Of a stretch of DNA of 20,314 nt, positions 8,382 through 15,863 are shown one piece after another. The position numbers were made by a program, and so were the translations under genes. Source of the DNA: Actinomycetes bacterium. Lineage in GTDB: Bacteria; Actinomycetota; Acidimicrobiia; Acidimicrobiales; Microtrichaceae. Location of the stretch: NCBI GenBank assembly GCA_023423475.1, contig JAFAFN010000496.1:1-20314 (forward strand), given 5' to 3'. Numbering within the stretch: the first letter of the stretch is position 1; every line of letters begins with the position of its first letter. The notes below the pieces were generated by a model. It was not told where the DNA came from, made no database searches, and saw only the letters and a list, made by a program, of their open reading frames with translations.

Positions 8382-9380
8382 ATGACTCACAAGATCGGCG
8401 TGATCGGCGGCGACGGCATCGGACCCGAGGTCGTCGCCGAGGCCATCAAGGTCATCGACGCGGCCGGGGTCGACTACGACCGCACCGACTACGACCTCGG
8501 AGCGCACCGCTACCTCGAGGACGGCACCGTCCTGCCCGACGAGGTGCTCGAGGAGTGGCGCGGACTCGACGCACTCCTGTTGGGCGCGGTCGGCGACCCG
8601 GCCGTCGGCGTCGCTGCACCTCCCGGACTCGTCGAGCGCGGGATCCTGCTGCGCATGCGCTTCGAGCTCGACCAGTACATCAACCTGCGTCCGTTCCGGC
8701 TGCCGCCGCGGTGCGACTTCGAGGTCATCCGCGAGAACACCGAGGGCACCTACGCCGGCGAGGGCGGGTTCCTGCGCAAGGACACCCCGCACGAGATCGC
8801 GACCCAGGGTTCGGTGAACACCCGCATGGGCGTCGAACGCTGCGTGCGCTACGCGTTCGAGCTCGCCTCGACCACCGAGCGCCAGCACCTGACCCTGGTG
8901 CACAAGAAGAACGTCCTGACCTTCGCCGGTGACCTCTGGCAGCGCACCTTCGACGAGGTCGCTCAGGAGTACCCGCAGGTCTCGACCGGCTACGACCACA
9001 TCGACGCCGCCTGCATCCACTTCGTCGAGCGCCCCGAGCGCTACGACGTGATCGTCACCGACAACCTCTTCGGTGACATCCTGACCGACCTCGGCGGCGC
9101 CGTGGCCGGCGGTGTCGGCTACGCGGCCTCGGCGAACCTCAACCCGTCCCGCACGGGGCCCTCGATGTTCGAGCCGGTGCACGGCACCGCTCCCGACATC
9201 GCCGGCAAGGGCCTGGCCAACCCCATCGCGGCGATCATCTCGGCCCGGCTGATGCTCGACTTCCTCGGCGAGACCGAGGCCGCGGCCAAGGTCGCTGCGG
9301 CCTGCGAGCAGCCCGAGCGGTACCAGGGCTCGACCTCCGAGATCGGCGACGCCATCGCGGACGCCGTCAAGAACGCCTGA
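8382..9380 (+). CDS. leuB: 3-Isopropylmalate dehydrogenase
   Basis: 332 residues from the ATG at 8382, preceded by AGGAG with an 11-base spacer. The reading frame is open farther upstream, but that stretch crosses the terminator hairpin and is not likely to be translated. LeuB oxidises and decarboxylates 3-isopropylmalate with NAD+ in leucine synthesis, and beta-methylmalate in the citramalate route to isoleucine. Motifs: [25 protein letters not shown] (91-104, substrate arginines), [19 protein letters not shown] with the catalytic lysine, [14 protein letters not shown] with metal-binding aspartates, and [18 protein letters not shown]. It is first structural gene of leuB-ilvE-cimA and is probably controlled by the attenuator ahead of it. 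Confidence 0.96.
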   Translation: MTHKIGVIGGDGIGPEVVAEAIKVIDAAGVDYDRTDYDLGAHRYLEDGTVLPDEVLEEWRGLDALLLGAVGDPAVGVAAPPGLVERGILLRMRFELDQYINLRPFRLPPRCDFEVIRENTEGTYAGEGGFLRKDTPHEIATQGSVNTRMGVERCVRYAFELASTTERQHLTLVHKKNVLTFAGDLWQRTFDEVAQEYPQVSTGYDHIDAACIHFVERPERYDVIVTDNLFGDILTDLGGAVAGGVGYAASANLNPSRTGPSMFEPVHGTAPDIAGKGLANPIAAIISARLMLDFLGETEAAAKVAAACEQPERYQGSTSEIGDAIADAVKNA

Positions 9381-9389
9381 CCCGCCCGG

Positions 9390-9427
9390 CACGCACCAGC
9401 ACCGGTCACGCACCACCGCACGCACCA
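9390..9427 (+). repeat. Three direct copies of CACGCACCA between leuB and ilvE
   Basis: Exact copies start at 9390, 9407 and 9419 within a C/A-rich, apparently unstructured 71-bp spacer that then continues with repeated GAGCACA. It may be a translation-friendly unstructured leader for ilvE, or low-complexity drift. Confidence 0.6.
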
Positions 9428-9451
9428 CAGAGCACAGAGAGCACAGGGAAC

Positions 9452-10366
9452 ATGCCCATCACACCGACGTCGAAGATCTGGATGAACGGCGAGCTCGTCG
9501 ACTGGGACGACGCCAAGATCCACGTGCTGACCCACAGCCTCCACTACGGCATGGGCGTGTTCGAAGGCATCCGTGCCTACGAGACCCCGCAGGGGCCCGG
9601 CATCTTCCGCCTGACCGAGCACATCGAGCGGCTGTTCAACTCGGCGAAGATCATGGGGATGGACATCCCGTTCACCGTCGACGAGCTGGTCGGGGCGACC
9701 AAGGACGTCGTGCGCGAGTCGGGCCTGCCCTCGGCGTACATCCGGCCGATCGCGTACTACGGCTACGGAGAGATGGGCCTCAACACGCTGCCGTGCAGCG
9801 TCGACGTCTCGATCGCCTGCTGGCCGTGGGGTGCCTACCTGGGCGACGACGCGGTCACCAAGGGCGTGCGGATGAAGATCAGCACCTGGCTGCGCCACGA
9901 CCACAACGCCATGCCGCCCGCGTCCAAGACGACCGGCAACTACGTGAACTCCTCGCTGGCCAAGGTCGAGGCGCTCAAGGCGGGCTACGACGAGGGCATC
10001 ATGCTCAACGGTCAGGGCCTGGTCTCGGAGTGCACCGGCGAGAACATCTTCGTGTCCCGCGGCGGCGCGCTGCTCACGCCCCCCGGTTCCGCCGGGGCGC
10101 TCGAGGGCCTCACCCAGAACACCGTGATGGCGATCGCGGACGACCTCGACATCGAGTGCGTCGTGACCGACCTGACCCGCTCCGACCTGTACATCTGCGA
10201 CGAGATGTTCGTCTGCGGCACCGCGGCCGAGGTCTCGGCGGTGAACTCCGTCGACGACCGCTCCATCCCGTGCCCCGGTGAGTTCACCACCGCCATCGCG
10301 ACCGAGTACGCCAAGGTCGTCCGCGGCGAGGTCCCGCAGTACAAGGACTGGGTCGAGCTTGTCTGA
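9452..10366 (+). CDS. ilvE: Branched-chain amino acid aminotransferase
   Basis: 304 residues, normal for the IlvE family of fold-type IV PLP enzymes. It performs the last step of leucine, isoleucine and valine synthesis by transferring the amino group from glutamate. Motifs: LTHSLHYGMGVFEGIRAYET (26-45), YIRPIAYYGYGEMGL, the PLP lysine in PPASKTTGNYVNS (Lys159), and EGIMLNGQGLVSECTGENIF, the typical phosphate-binding neighbourhood. The ATG at 9452 is preceded by a weak GGGA site. It lies 71 bp after leuB, and its end overlaps the start of cimA by eight bases, so the three genes form one operon. Confidence 0.96.
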   Translation: MPITPTSKIWMNGELVDWDDAKIHVLTHSLHYGMGVFEGIRAYETPQGPGIFRLTEHIERLFNSAKIMGMDIPFTVDELVGATKDVVRESGLPSAYIRPIAYYGYGEMGLNTLPCSVDVSIACWPWGAYLGDDAVTKGVRMKISTWLRHDHNAMPPASKTTGNYVNSSLAKVEALKAGYDEGIMLNGQGLVSECTGENIFVSRGGALLTPPGSAGALEGLTQNTVMAIADDLDIECVVTDLTRSDLYICDEMFVCGTAAEVSAVNSVDDRSIPCPGEFTTAIATEYAKVVRGEVPQYKDWVELV

Positions 10367-11999
10367 CCCGGTCGGCGCCCCGCAGGAGTATGCGCGGCCC
10401 GACGGGACGCCCGACGCGGTCGAGATCTTCGACACGACGCTGCGCGACGGCGCCCAGTTCGAGGGCATCTCGCTGAGCGTCGAGGACAAGCTGCGCGTCG
10501 CCGAGCAGCTCGACCGGCTCGGCGTGCACTGGATCGAGGGCGGTTACCCGCAGGCGAACCCGAAGGACCAGGAGTTCTTCGAACGCGCCCGCACCGAGCT
10601 CCCGCTGTCGACCTCGACCCTCGTCGCGTTCGGCTCGACCCGCCGGCCGCTCGGCCGCAGCGACGACGACCCGACGCTGCGTGCACTCGTCGAGGCCGGC
10701 ACGTCGACGGTCTGCATCGTCGGCAAGACCTGGGACTTCCACGTCACCGAGGCGTTGCGCACGACCCTCGACGAAGGGGTCGCGATGGTCGGTGAGTCGG
10801 TGGCCTTCCTGAAGTCCGCCGGCCTGCGGGTCTTCTTCGACGCCGAGCACTTCTTCGACGGCTACCAGCGCAACCCCGAGTACGCGACCCGGGTGCTCGA
10901 GGCCGCGGCGACCCAGGGGGCGGACTGCCTGGTGCTCTGTGACACCAACGGCGGCTCGTTGCCGCACCAGGTGCAGCGCATCGCACGAGAGGTCGTCGAC
11001 TACTTCCAGGGCGTGCAGATCGGGATCCACACCCAGAACGACTCCGGCTGCGCGGTGGCCAACTCGGTCGCCGCGGTCGTCGGCGGCGTCACCCAGGTGC
11101 AGGGCACCGTCAACGGCTACGGCGAACGCACCGGCAACGCCAACCTCATGACGGTGATCCCCGACCTGACCCTGAAGATGGGCGTCACGACGCTGCCGCC
11201 GGACCGGATGGAGCTGCTGACCGCGGTGTCACGGCACGTGGCCGAGCTGGTCAACCTGCCGCCGCACCCTGCGGATCCGTACGTCGGTTCCTCGGCGTTC
11301 GCCCACAAGGGCGGCCTGCACACCTCGGCGCTCGGTCGAGCCGGTGGCGCGACCTACGAGCACATCGAGCCCGCGGTCGTCGGCAACCGGACCCGTGTGC
11401 TCGTGTCCGATCTGGGTGGTCGTGCCGGCATGGCGATGAAGGCGGCCGAGTTCGGCGTCGAGCTCGACGACCGTTCCGCCGGTGAGCTCTCGGAGCGTCT
11501 CAAGGTGCTCGAGTCACAGGGCTTCGTGTTCGAGGCCGCCGACGCGTCGCTCGAGCTGCTCATGCGCCGCTCGACCGGTTGGGAGCAGGACCTGTTCGCC
11601 GTCGAGGGCTACCGGGTGTCGTCGTACCACCGCGAGGGCACGGCGACAGCAGACGGTGTCCTGGACCTCTCGACCGAGGCGACGGTCAAGATCTGGCTCG
11701 GCGACGAGCGCATCGCCTCGGTGGGCGAGGGCAACGGTCCGGTCAACGCGCTCGACGCGGCGATCCGGGCCGCGTTGGGTCCGAGTCATCCGGCCATCGA
11801 CCGCATCCACCTGGTCGACTTCAAGGTCCGCGTGCTCGACTCGACCGCCGACACCGGCGCCGTGACCAGGGTGCTGATCGACTCGACCGACGGCGACGAC
11901 ACCTGGACGACCATCGGCGTGTCGTCGAACGTGATCGAGGCGTCGTGGATGGCGCTCATCGACGCCTTCGTGTTCGGCCTCACCCGCTCGTCGGACTGA
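10359..11999 (+). CDS. cimA: Citramalate synthase
   Basis: About 546 residues. The most likely start is TTG at 10359 (TTG TCT GAC CCG), with AAGGA 11 bases upstream and an eight-base overlap with the ilvE stop; no ATG or GTG lies near in frame. CimA condenses pyruvate with acetyl-CoA to (R)-citramalate, the threonine-independent entry to isoleucine. Motifs: FDTTLRDGAQFEGISLS (24-40; catalytic and metal-binding DTTLRDG), CDTNGG, HTQNDSGCAVANS (224-236, metal site), NGYGERTGNANL. The C-terminal part (about 410-540) is a LeuA-type allosteric dimer domain. Length and DTTLRDGAQFEGI favour CimA over 2-isopropylmalate synthase. Context with leuB and ilvE supports this. Confidence 0.93.
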   Translation: MSDPVGAPQEYARPDGTPDAVEIFDTTLRDGAQFEGISLSVEDKLRVAEQLDRLGVHWIEGGYPQANPKDQEFFERARTELPLSTSTLVAFGSTRRPLGRSDDDPTLRALVEAGTSTVCIVGKTWDFHVTEALRTTLDEGVAMVGESVAFLKSAGLRVFFDAEHFFDGYQRNPEYATRVLEAAATQGADCLVLCDTNGGSLPHQVQRIAREVVDYFQGVQIGIHTQNDSGCAVANSVAAVVGGVTQVQGTVNGYGERTGNANLMTVIPDLTLKMGVTTLPPDRMELLTAVSRHVAELVNLPPHPADPYVGSSAFAHKGGLHTSALGRAGGATYEHIEPAVVGNRTRVLVSDLGGRAGMAMKAAEFGVELDDRSAGELSERLKVLESQGFVFEAADASLELLMRRSTGWEQDLFAVEGYRVSSYHREGTATADGVLDLSTEATVKIWLGDERIASVGEGNGPVNALDAAIRAALGPSHPAIDRIHLVDFKVRVLDSTADTGAVTRVLIDSTDGDDTWTTIGVSSNVIEASWMALIDAFVFGLTRSSD

Positions 12000-12056
12000 G
12001 CCCCGGGCCCGCGCCGACGGGCCGCTGCGGGTTCCGTGCCCGCCCGGTCCACGCGG

Positions 12057-12062
12057 TACGGT
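12057..12062 (+). promoter_or_regulatory. -10 box of leaderless promoter for the unknown gene at 12070
   Basis: TACGGT lies seven bases before the ATG at 12070. It favours this ATG over the in-frame GTG at 12061, which would fall inside the -10 region. Confidence 0.5.
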
Positions 12063-12069
12063 GACCGCC

Positions 12070-12603
12070 ATGGCCGCCCCGGAGTTCGTCCCCACCCCGA
12101 CCCGTCATGCCGCACGGTCCTACTCCTCGCCGCCGTGGCGTGCGGGTGGTTGGTCGGCGGACCGTCCGGGCGAGGTGCGTGGCGCACAGCCCGTCGGTGA
12201 GCAGCTCGGGACCCCGGGTCCGGATCAGGGCTACGCGATCACGTTGGTCGAGCGCTTCCGCGGCAAGCTCGCGTTGAAGGACGGCGAGCACGAGTCCGAC
12301 GCGCTGACCGGCGCCGCGGCGATCGCCATGAAGCGCTCCGGACTGCTGGGTCGGGCGCCGGTGATCCACGACGTGCGCGTCGGTCTGACGATCTGGGGTT
12401 TCCTCGACGTCGGCGCGCCTGCGGAGCTCGTCGAGGTCCGCAAGGAGTGGTTCAGCGAGATCCACCACACCGCGCACCACTACCCGCAGCTGCGTCGTGT
12501 CGCCGATGCGGCGCGCGAGGACGTGCTCGTCCTGCCCCACGGCGAGATCAGCGCCCGCCACGCCGCGGACTGGCGCAGCTGCCTCGACCTGTCCGCCGAC
12601 TGA
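12070..12603 (+). CDS. Conserved-looking protein of unknown function
   Basis: 177 residues. I do not recognise a family. The first 50 residues are Pro/Gly/Arg-rich and probably disordered. From about residue 54 the protein looks folded, with YAITLVERFRGKLAL, a small-residue helix at DALTGAAAIAMKRSGLLG, and RAPVIHDVRVGLTIWGFLD. A His-rich segment, IHHTAHHY (131-138), follows and could bind metal, but this is only a suggestion. There is no signal peptide or membrane segment, so it is presumably cytoplasmic. It has its own leaderless-type promoter after cimA. It converges on the L,D-transpeptidase gene with 18 bp between stops. Confidence 0.8.
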   Translation: MAAPEFVPTPTRHAARSYSSPPWRAGGWSADRPGEVRGAQPVGEQLGTPGPDQGYAITLVERFRGKLALKDGEHESDALTGAAAIAMKRSGLLGRAPVIHDVRVGLTIWGFLDVGAPAELVEVRKEWFSEIHHTAHHYPQLRRVADAAREDVLVLPHGEISARHAADWRSCLDLSAD

Positions 12604-12621
12604 GTCCTGCAGCCCGGCCCG

Positions 12622-13656
12622 TCAGGGCCAGATGAGGACCGGGGTCCCCAGCGGCACCGTCTCGGCGAGCATCGTGATGACGTCGTTGGGGAGTCGCACG
12701 CAGCCGTTCGACACCGACTGACCGACGAGCTCGGGCCGGTTCGTGCCGTGCAGCGCGACGACCGGCACTCCGGTCGAGAACTCGTCCATGACCTCGCTGT
12801 ACCCGTCGGTCGCCAGCGCGATCGGACCGTAGGCCCCGCCGGGGTTGGATTGGGGCACGTCGTCGGTGACGAAGAAGCGACCCGTCGGCGTCGGTGTGTC
12901 CGCGGCGCCGATCACGACCGATGTCTCGGTGACGAGCTCGGTGTCGTCGAACAGGCGCAGCATGTGCTCGCCGAGGTCGATCTCGATGCGGTAGGTGGTC
13001 GTCGTGATGTCGACGTCCGACAGGGCCACCCAGCCCTCGGTGCCGTTGGGGCGCACGGGGACCTGGACCTTCACCCAGGGACCACGTCGCTCGGTCACCG
13101 CCATCGTGAACGGCTGTGGTTCCTCGGTGTAGGGCCCGGGGTTCGTGAACTCCCAGCCGCCCTCGACCGCGTAGCGACCCTGCACCGGATAGTCGATGCG
13201 CGGCAGCGCGTCCCTGGCCGGTAGCTGGTCCTGGCTGGCGGGAGGGAGCTCGGGGGTCTCGGTCCGCACCGCGAGCGGAGTGGTCGCCCAGTCGGTGGGT
13301 TCGGCGGCGGCGACGACGAGGGTGTCGAGGTGCGCCTTGGCCGTCGCGATCTCGAAGGTGCCACCGGGGAGCGAGGGGATCGTGGACGTGGTGGTCGACG
13401 CGGTCGTCGTCGTGGTGGTGCGATCGACGGCCACCGGGTCGTCGCCACGGGTGACGAGGAACCCGATCAGGAGCGCCAGGACCAGCAGTCCGGCACCCGC
13501 GATGGCGAGGTTGCGGCGGCCGGTTGAACTCGGTGCTGCGTCGTTCGGTGGCTGGATCGCCTCGTCCCCCGATGCAGTGGGCTCAGCAGCGGTGGATCCT
13601 GTGGTCGTGGGCGCCTCGGACGGGTCGTCGGGCAGGTCCCCGGAGACGTCGTTCAC
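12622..13656 (-). CDS. Membrane-anchored L,D-transpeptidase (YkuD domain)
   Basis: 344 residues. A cytoplasmic Ser/Thr/Pro-rich tail (1-46) is followed by one membrane helix (about 49-68), a Thr-rich linker (78-92) and an extracellular part, type II orientation. Residues about 190-215 (RGPWVKVQVP, GTEGWVALSDV) look like an SH3-like wall-binding segment. The YkuD domain (about 222-344) has YRIEIDLGEHMLRLFDD, TPTGRFFV, His303 in ALHGTN and the catalytic cysteine in SNGCVR (Cys319). Such enzymes make 3-3 cross-links in peptidoglycan. The GTG start has AGGA six bases upstream. It is divergent from gltX across 85 bp, and a possible 11-codon upstream reading frame ends in its start codon. Confidence 0.94.
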   Translation of the reverse strand: MNDVSGDLPDDPSEAPTTTGSTAAEPTASGDEAIQPPNDAAPSSTGRRNLAIAGAGLLVLALLIGFLVTRGDDPVAVDRTTTTTTASTTTSTIPSLPGGTFEIATAKAHLDTLVVAAAEPTDWATTPLAVRTETPELPPASQDQLPARDALPRIDYPVQGRYAVEGGWEFTNPGPYTEEPQPFTMAVTERRGPWVKVQVPVRPNGTEGWVALSDVDITTTTYRIEIDLGEHMLRLFDDTELVTETSVVIGAADTPTPTGRFFVTDDVPQSNPGGAYGPIALATDGYSEVMDEFSTGVPVVALHGTNRPELVGQSVSNGCVRLPNDVITMLAETVPLGTPVLIWP

Positions 13657-13688
13657 CCTGGATCCTGCCGATCAGCCCGCCTGTGCAT
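13653..13688 (-). CDS. Possible upstream ORF (11 aa) overlapping the L,D-transpeptidase start
   Basis: An ATG at 13688, six bases downstream of a TATCCT -10 box, opens an 11-codon frame encoding MHRRADRQDPG. Its TGA overlaps the GTG start of the transpeptidase gene as GTGA. The -10 spacing matches the leaderless starts elsewhere in the window, so the frame would be translated by default if transcription starts there. It may couple to or tune transpeptidase translation. It could also be chance in a short leader. Confidence 0.4.
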   Translation of the reverse strand: MHRRADRQDPG

Positions 13689-13694
13689 GGCCCG

Positions 13695-13700
13695 AGGATA
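13695..13700 (-). promoter_or_regulatory. -10 box upstream of the L,D-transpeptidase
   Basis: TATCCT on the minus strand, six bases before an ATG at 13688 and about 38 bases before the transpeptidase GTG. It is the only -10-like element seen in this leader. Confidence 0.5.
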
Positions 13701-13728
13701 CGGCCCCGAGGGGGTGATCGCGGCGCAG

Positions 13729-13734
13729 TAGCCT
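13729..13734 (+). promoter_or_regulatory. -10 box of leaderless gltX promoter
   Basis: TAGCCT, seven bases before the gltX GTG. It is the same hexamer as in front of proA. No ribosome binding site lies in the interval. Confidence 0.55.
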
Positions 13735-13741
13735 GAACGCC

Positions 13742-15208
13742 GTGACCGCTCCCGTACGTGTTCGTTTCGCGCCCTCTCCGACGGGCTATCTGCATCTCGG
13801 CAGCGCCCGCGCGGCGTTGTTCAACTGGCTCGCCGCCCGCCATGCCGACGGCGCGTTCCTGCTGCGGATCGAGGACACCGACCTGGATCGGTCGAAGCCT
13901 GAGCTCATCGACGTGATCTACCAGGGCCTCGAGTGGCTGGGGCTCACCTGGGACGAGGAGCCGGTCCGGCAGTCGACGCGCAACGACGCCCACCAGGAGG
14001 CGGTCGACGCCCTGCTGGCCGAGGGGTCGGCCTACTGGTCCGATCCCGTCGCCGAGGCCGATCGTGCCGCCGTCGGTGGCAGGGCCTACGACCCGGCCGA
14101 TCGTGACCGCGGGCTGGGTCCGGGCGAGGGCCGCGCGGTGCGCTTCAAGGTGCCAGAGGGTGGCTCGACCGGTTGGCACGACCTGATCCGTGGCGACATC
14201 TCGGTCGAGCACGCCAACATCGAGGACTTCGTGATCCGTCGAGCGGACGGGTCGCCGACGTTCTTCCTCGCCAACGCGAGCGACGATGCGTTCATGGGCA
14301 TCACCCACGTGATCCGCGGCGAGGACCTCATCAACGTCACGCCGAAGTACCTGCTGCTGCGTCGTGCCATGGGCGTCCCCGGGCCGGAGCCAGAGTTCGC
14401 GCACATGCCGTTGATCGTCAACGAGCAGCGCAAGAAGCTCTCGAAGCGTCGCGACGACGTCTCGCTGACCGACTACCGCGACCGCGGCATCCTCGCGTCG
14501 GCGATGGTGAACTACCTGTCGCTGCTGGGCTGGGGCCCCTCGGACGGCGAAGAGGTCAACCTGCATCCCCTCGATCTGGTCACCGGCTTCGCCCCGCAGT
14601 TCGACATCTCGTCGGTGAGCTCGTCGCCCGCGTTCTTCGACGTGAAGAAGCTGCTCTTCGTCAACGGCGAGCACCTGCGTGCGCTGTCGCCCGAGGAGTT
14701 CGAGGCAGCGGCCGAGCCGTTCCTGGCGCAGGCGTCGTGGTACGACCGCTTCCAGGCCGATCCCGCGAACCGGGAGCGGTTCCTCCAGCTGCTGCCCGAG
14801 GTGCAGACCCGTGTCGAGACGCTGTCGGACGTGCCGGGCTACGTCGACTTCGTGTTCCTCGAGGCACCCGAGTTCGACGAGAAGTCGTGGAACAAGGCGA
14901 TGTCCGCGGACGCGCCGGCCTGGCTCGACGCGGTGATCGCGGGGGTCGAGCAGTGGAACTGGACCTCCGAGGACCTGCACGCCTCGTTCATGGCGCTGGC
15001 CGAGTCGCTCGAGGCGAACCGCCGCAAGTTCCAGGCGCCAGTGCGTGTCGCGCTGACCGGTCGCAGCGTGGGGCCTCCGCTGTTCGAGTCGATGCAGGTC
15101 ATGGGGCGTGAGCAGGTGCTCGCTCGTCTCCGAGCCGCGCGGGAGCTGCTCGACGGCGACGGCCCGGTCTTCGTGGCGGCGGGGGAGCCGACGGGGTCGG
15201 GTGGCTGA
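13742..15208 (+). CDS. gltX: Glutamyl-tRNA synthetase
   Basis: 488 residues, normal length. It attaches glutamate to tRNA-Glu and, in bacteria without glutaminyl-tRNA synthetase, also to tRNA-Gln for later amidation by GatCAB. Class I motifs: FAPSPTGYLHLGSARAALFN (9-28, HIGH motif as HLGS), LRIEDTD (41-47), ITHVIRGEDLINVTPKYLLL, and the KMSKS motif as KLSKR (232-236). The Cys-rich zinc motif found in some GluRS is absent. The C-terminal anticodon-binding domain ends with RVALTGRSVGPPLFESMQVMG. The GTG start has a -10 box seven bases upstream. The stop overlaps the DUF218 gene by eight bases, and its two likely substrate tRNAs lie 1.5 kb downstream. Confidence 0.97.
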   Translation: MTAPVRVRFAPSPTGYLHLGSARAALFNWLAARHADGAFLLRIEDTDLDRSKPELIDVIYQGLEWLGLTWDEEPVRQSTRNDAHQEAVDALLAEGSAYWSDPVAEADRAAVGGRAYDPADRDRGLGPGEGRAVRFKVPEGGSTGWHDLIRGDISVEHANIEDFVIRRADGSPTFFLANASDDAFMGITHVIRGEDLINVTPKYLLLRRAMGVPGPEPEFAHMPLIVNEQRKKLSKRRDDVSLTDYRDRGILASAMVNYLSLLGWGPSDGEEVNLHPLDLVTGFAPQFDISSVSSSPAFFDVKKLLFVNGEHLRALSPEEFEAAAEPFLAQASWYDRFQADPANRERFLQLLPEVQTRVETLSDVPGYVDFVFLEAPEFDEKSWNKAMSADAPAWLDAVIAGVEQWNWTSEDLHASFMALAESLEANRRKFQAPVRVALTGRSVGPPLFESMQVMGREQVLARLRAARELLDGDGPVFVAAGEPTGSGG

Positions 15209-15812
15209 GAGGACGTCGTTCGCCCGTTGGGTGCGCCGCATCGCCGGAGCCGGTGTGGTCCTCGTCCTGCTGTACCTGGGCGTCATCGCCTGGCAGGTGA
15301 CGGCCGCGTCGCGCCTCGACCAGCGCGAGCAGGTCGACGCGATCGTCGTGCTGGGCGCGGCGCAGTACGACGGCACGCCGTCCCCGGCGCTGGAGCGACG
15401 ACTCGACCGGGCCTTCGAGCTCTACGAGGAGGGCCTCGCCGACGAGATCGTGCTGACGGGCTCCAAGCAACCCGCGGACCGCTTCACCGAGGCCTTCGCC
15501 GGGTTCAGGTACCTGACCGGCAAGGGGGTGCCCGAATCCGACCTGCGCATCGTCGACGACGGCTCGAGCACCTACGAGTCGCTCGCCGCGGCGCGCCGGG
15601 TGCTGCGTGACGAGGGCGCGGACCGGGTGCTGCTGGTGTCCGATGGGTACCACAACCGCCGGCTCCAGGGCGTGGCCCGAGAGCTCGGGATGGAGCCGTT
15701 CGTCGCGCCCACGGATGGCAACGCGACGCTGCGACAGATCGTGGGCGAGACCGGTCGGGTCGCGGTGGCCGAGATCATCGGTTACCGCCGGCTGTTCAAC
15801 GCGACGGGCTGA
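15201..15812 (+). CDS. YdcF-like DUF218 membrane protein
   Basis: 203 residues from GTG 15201, which overlaps the last eight bases of gltX; a GGGGGAG site lies upstream. One membrane helix (about 15-33) precedes the DUF218 domain: DAIVVLGAAQYDGTPSPALERR, LADEIVLTGSK, DDGSSTYESLAAARRVL, and LLVSDGYHNRR. These acidic, His and Ser motifs are typical of the YdcF/SanA/ElyC group, associated with envelope and vancomycin-sensitivity phenotypes in other bacteria, with no firmly known reaction. The domain probably faces outward. The frame is open to 15108, but that would lie deep inside gltX. Confidence 0.9.
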   Translation: MAERTSFARWVRRIAGAGVVLVLLYLGVIAWQVTAASRLDQREQVDAIVVLGAAQYDGTPSPALERRLDRAFELYEEGLADEIVLTGSKQPADRFTEAFAGFRYLTGKGVPESDLRIVDDGSSTYESLAAARRVLRDEGADRVLLVSDGYHNRRLQGVARELGMEPFVAPTDGNATLRQIVGETGRVAVAEIIGYRRLFNATG

Positions 15813-15815
15813 GGG

Positions 15816-15861
15816 TGTCAACTCGTGCTTGACATCTCGGGCTGTCAATCTATGGTTGACG
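15816..15861 (+). promoter_or_regulatory. Promoter with two tandem operator repeats (TGTCAA-N7-TTGACR) for the HTH/Clp-N gene
   Basis: Two inverted repeats of the same geometry: TGTCAA-N7-TTGACA (15816-15834) and TGTCAA-N7-TTGACG (15843-15861), 27 bp apart. The TTGACA of the first is also a perfect -35 box, 16 bp from a -10 box TATGGT (15851-15856) that lies inside the second repeat. The -10 is seven bases from the ATG at 15864. A protein bound at either repeat would block RNA polymerase, and the downstream gene encodes a helix-turn-helix, so self-repression is the simplest reading. Confidence 0.72.
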
Positions 15862-15863
15862 CC

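Noticed and set aside
9119..10489. 456-codon minus-strand frame opposite ilvE and the end of leuB
   Set aside because: It has low-complexity shadow composition and crosses two well-supported genes.
13583..15376. 597-codon open frame on the minus strand opposite gltX
   Set aside because: It is an antisense shadow caused by high GC content. It has Arg/His/Gly-rich composition and no motifs, and covers a gltX with all catalytic motifs.
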